From contig JBHJGP010000016.1 in NCBI GenBank assembly GCA_050331695.1, forward strand, positions 62,001 through 126,000: a DNA stretch of 64,000 bases, written 5' to 3'. The notes beneath the pieces are model-generated. The model ran no database searches and had not been told where the DNA came from. It saw only the letters and a program-made list of their open reading frames with translations. This document shows positions 63,954-64,000 of the stretch, piece by piece (position 1 is the first letter of the stretch; every line of letters begins with the position of its first letter). The position numbers and the translations under genes were made by a program. This DNA comes from JBHJGP01 sp050331695. GTDB lineage: Bacteria; Pseudomonadota; Alphaproteobacteria; Geminicoccales; Geminicoccaceae.

Positions 63954-64000
63954 TCGGTCGGCCAGGGGGCCGGCCAGTCACTTCATGTAGAAGGATGACG

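Overview
The window is GC-rich, densely packed bacterial DNA, most likely from an alphaproteobacterium of Rhodospirillales/Kiloniellales type. This placement rests on gene content and protein style: a fused indolepyruvate-ferredoxin oxidoreductase, a bdhA/patatin pair, an RskA-type anti-sigma region, PhnDCE and TolC. No rRNA or other marker is present to fix the genus. No IS element, phage gene or CRISPR array was seen.

Bases 1-23,500 form a type VI secretion (T6SS) locus. It opens with an unusual block of two orphan periplasmic solute-binding proteins flanking an alpha/beta hydrolase. This runs almost without gaps into tssJ-tssK-tssL. A spike module follows: vgrG with an octad-repeat tail, a MORN-like repeat protein, a DUF4280 PAAR-like protein and a SPOR-domain protein. 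Next come the sheath, tube and baseplate genes tssB-tssC-hcp-tssE-tssF-tssG. Two unknown genes on opposite strands lie between tssG and tssM. The locus ends with tssM, tssA and a small Stv-type putative adhesin. No tssH/clpV and no phosphorylation regulators are in view.

Bases 23,500-36,600 are accessory and metabolic: a TauE/SafE exporter, a class III aminotransferase followed by two sulfotransferases, small unknown proteins, a tRNA-Ser(CGA), a sugar-acid module (enolase-superfamily enzyme, Fe-dependent alcohol dehydrogenase, UxaA-type dehydratase, histidine phosphatase) and a TolC-family channel.

Bases 36,700-48,400 hold a PaaI-type thioesterase, a single-chain sigma/anti-sigma fusion, an LsrF-like aldolase with an FGGY kinase and a DUF1330 protein, an MscS channel, a DUF533/TerB-like protein, an aminotransferase, a SpoU methyltransferase, a Ca2+/Na+ antiporter and two small envelope proteins.

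Bases 48,400-64,000 are catabolic and stress-related. A leucine-dehydrogenase-like enzyme plus fused 2-oxoacid:ferredoxin oxidoreductase faces an Lrp regulator across a palindrome-rich spacer. Then come an aldo/keto reductase, a patatin/3-hydroxybutyrate dehydrogenase pair, otsB-otsA trehalose synthesis, a CitE-like CoA lyase, a phosphonate-type ABC transporter (phnD-phnC-phnE) and xylulokinase.
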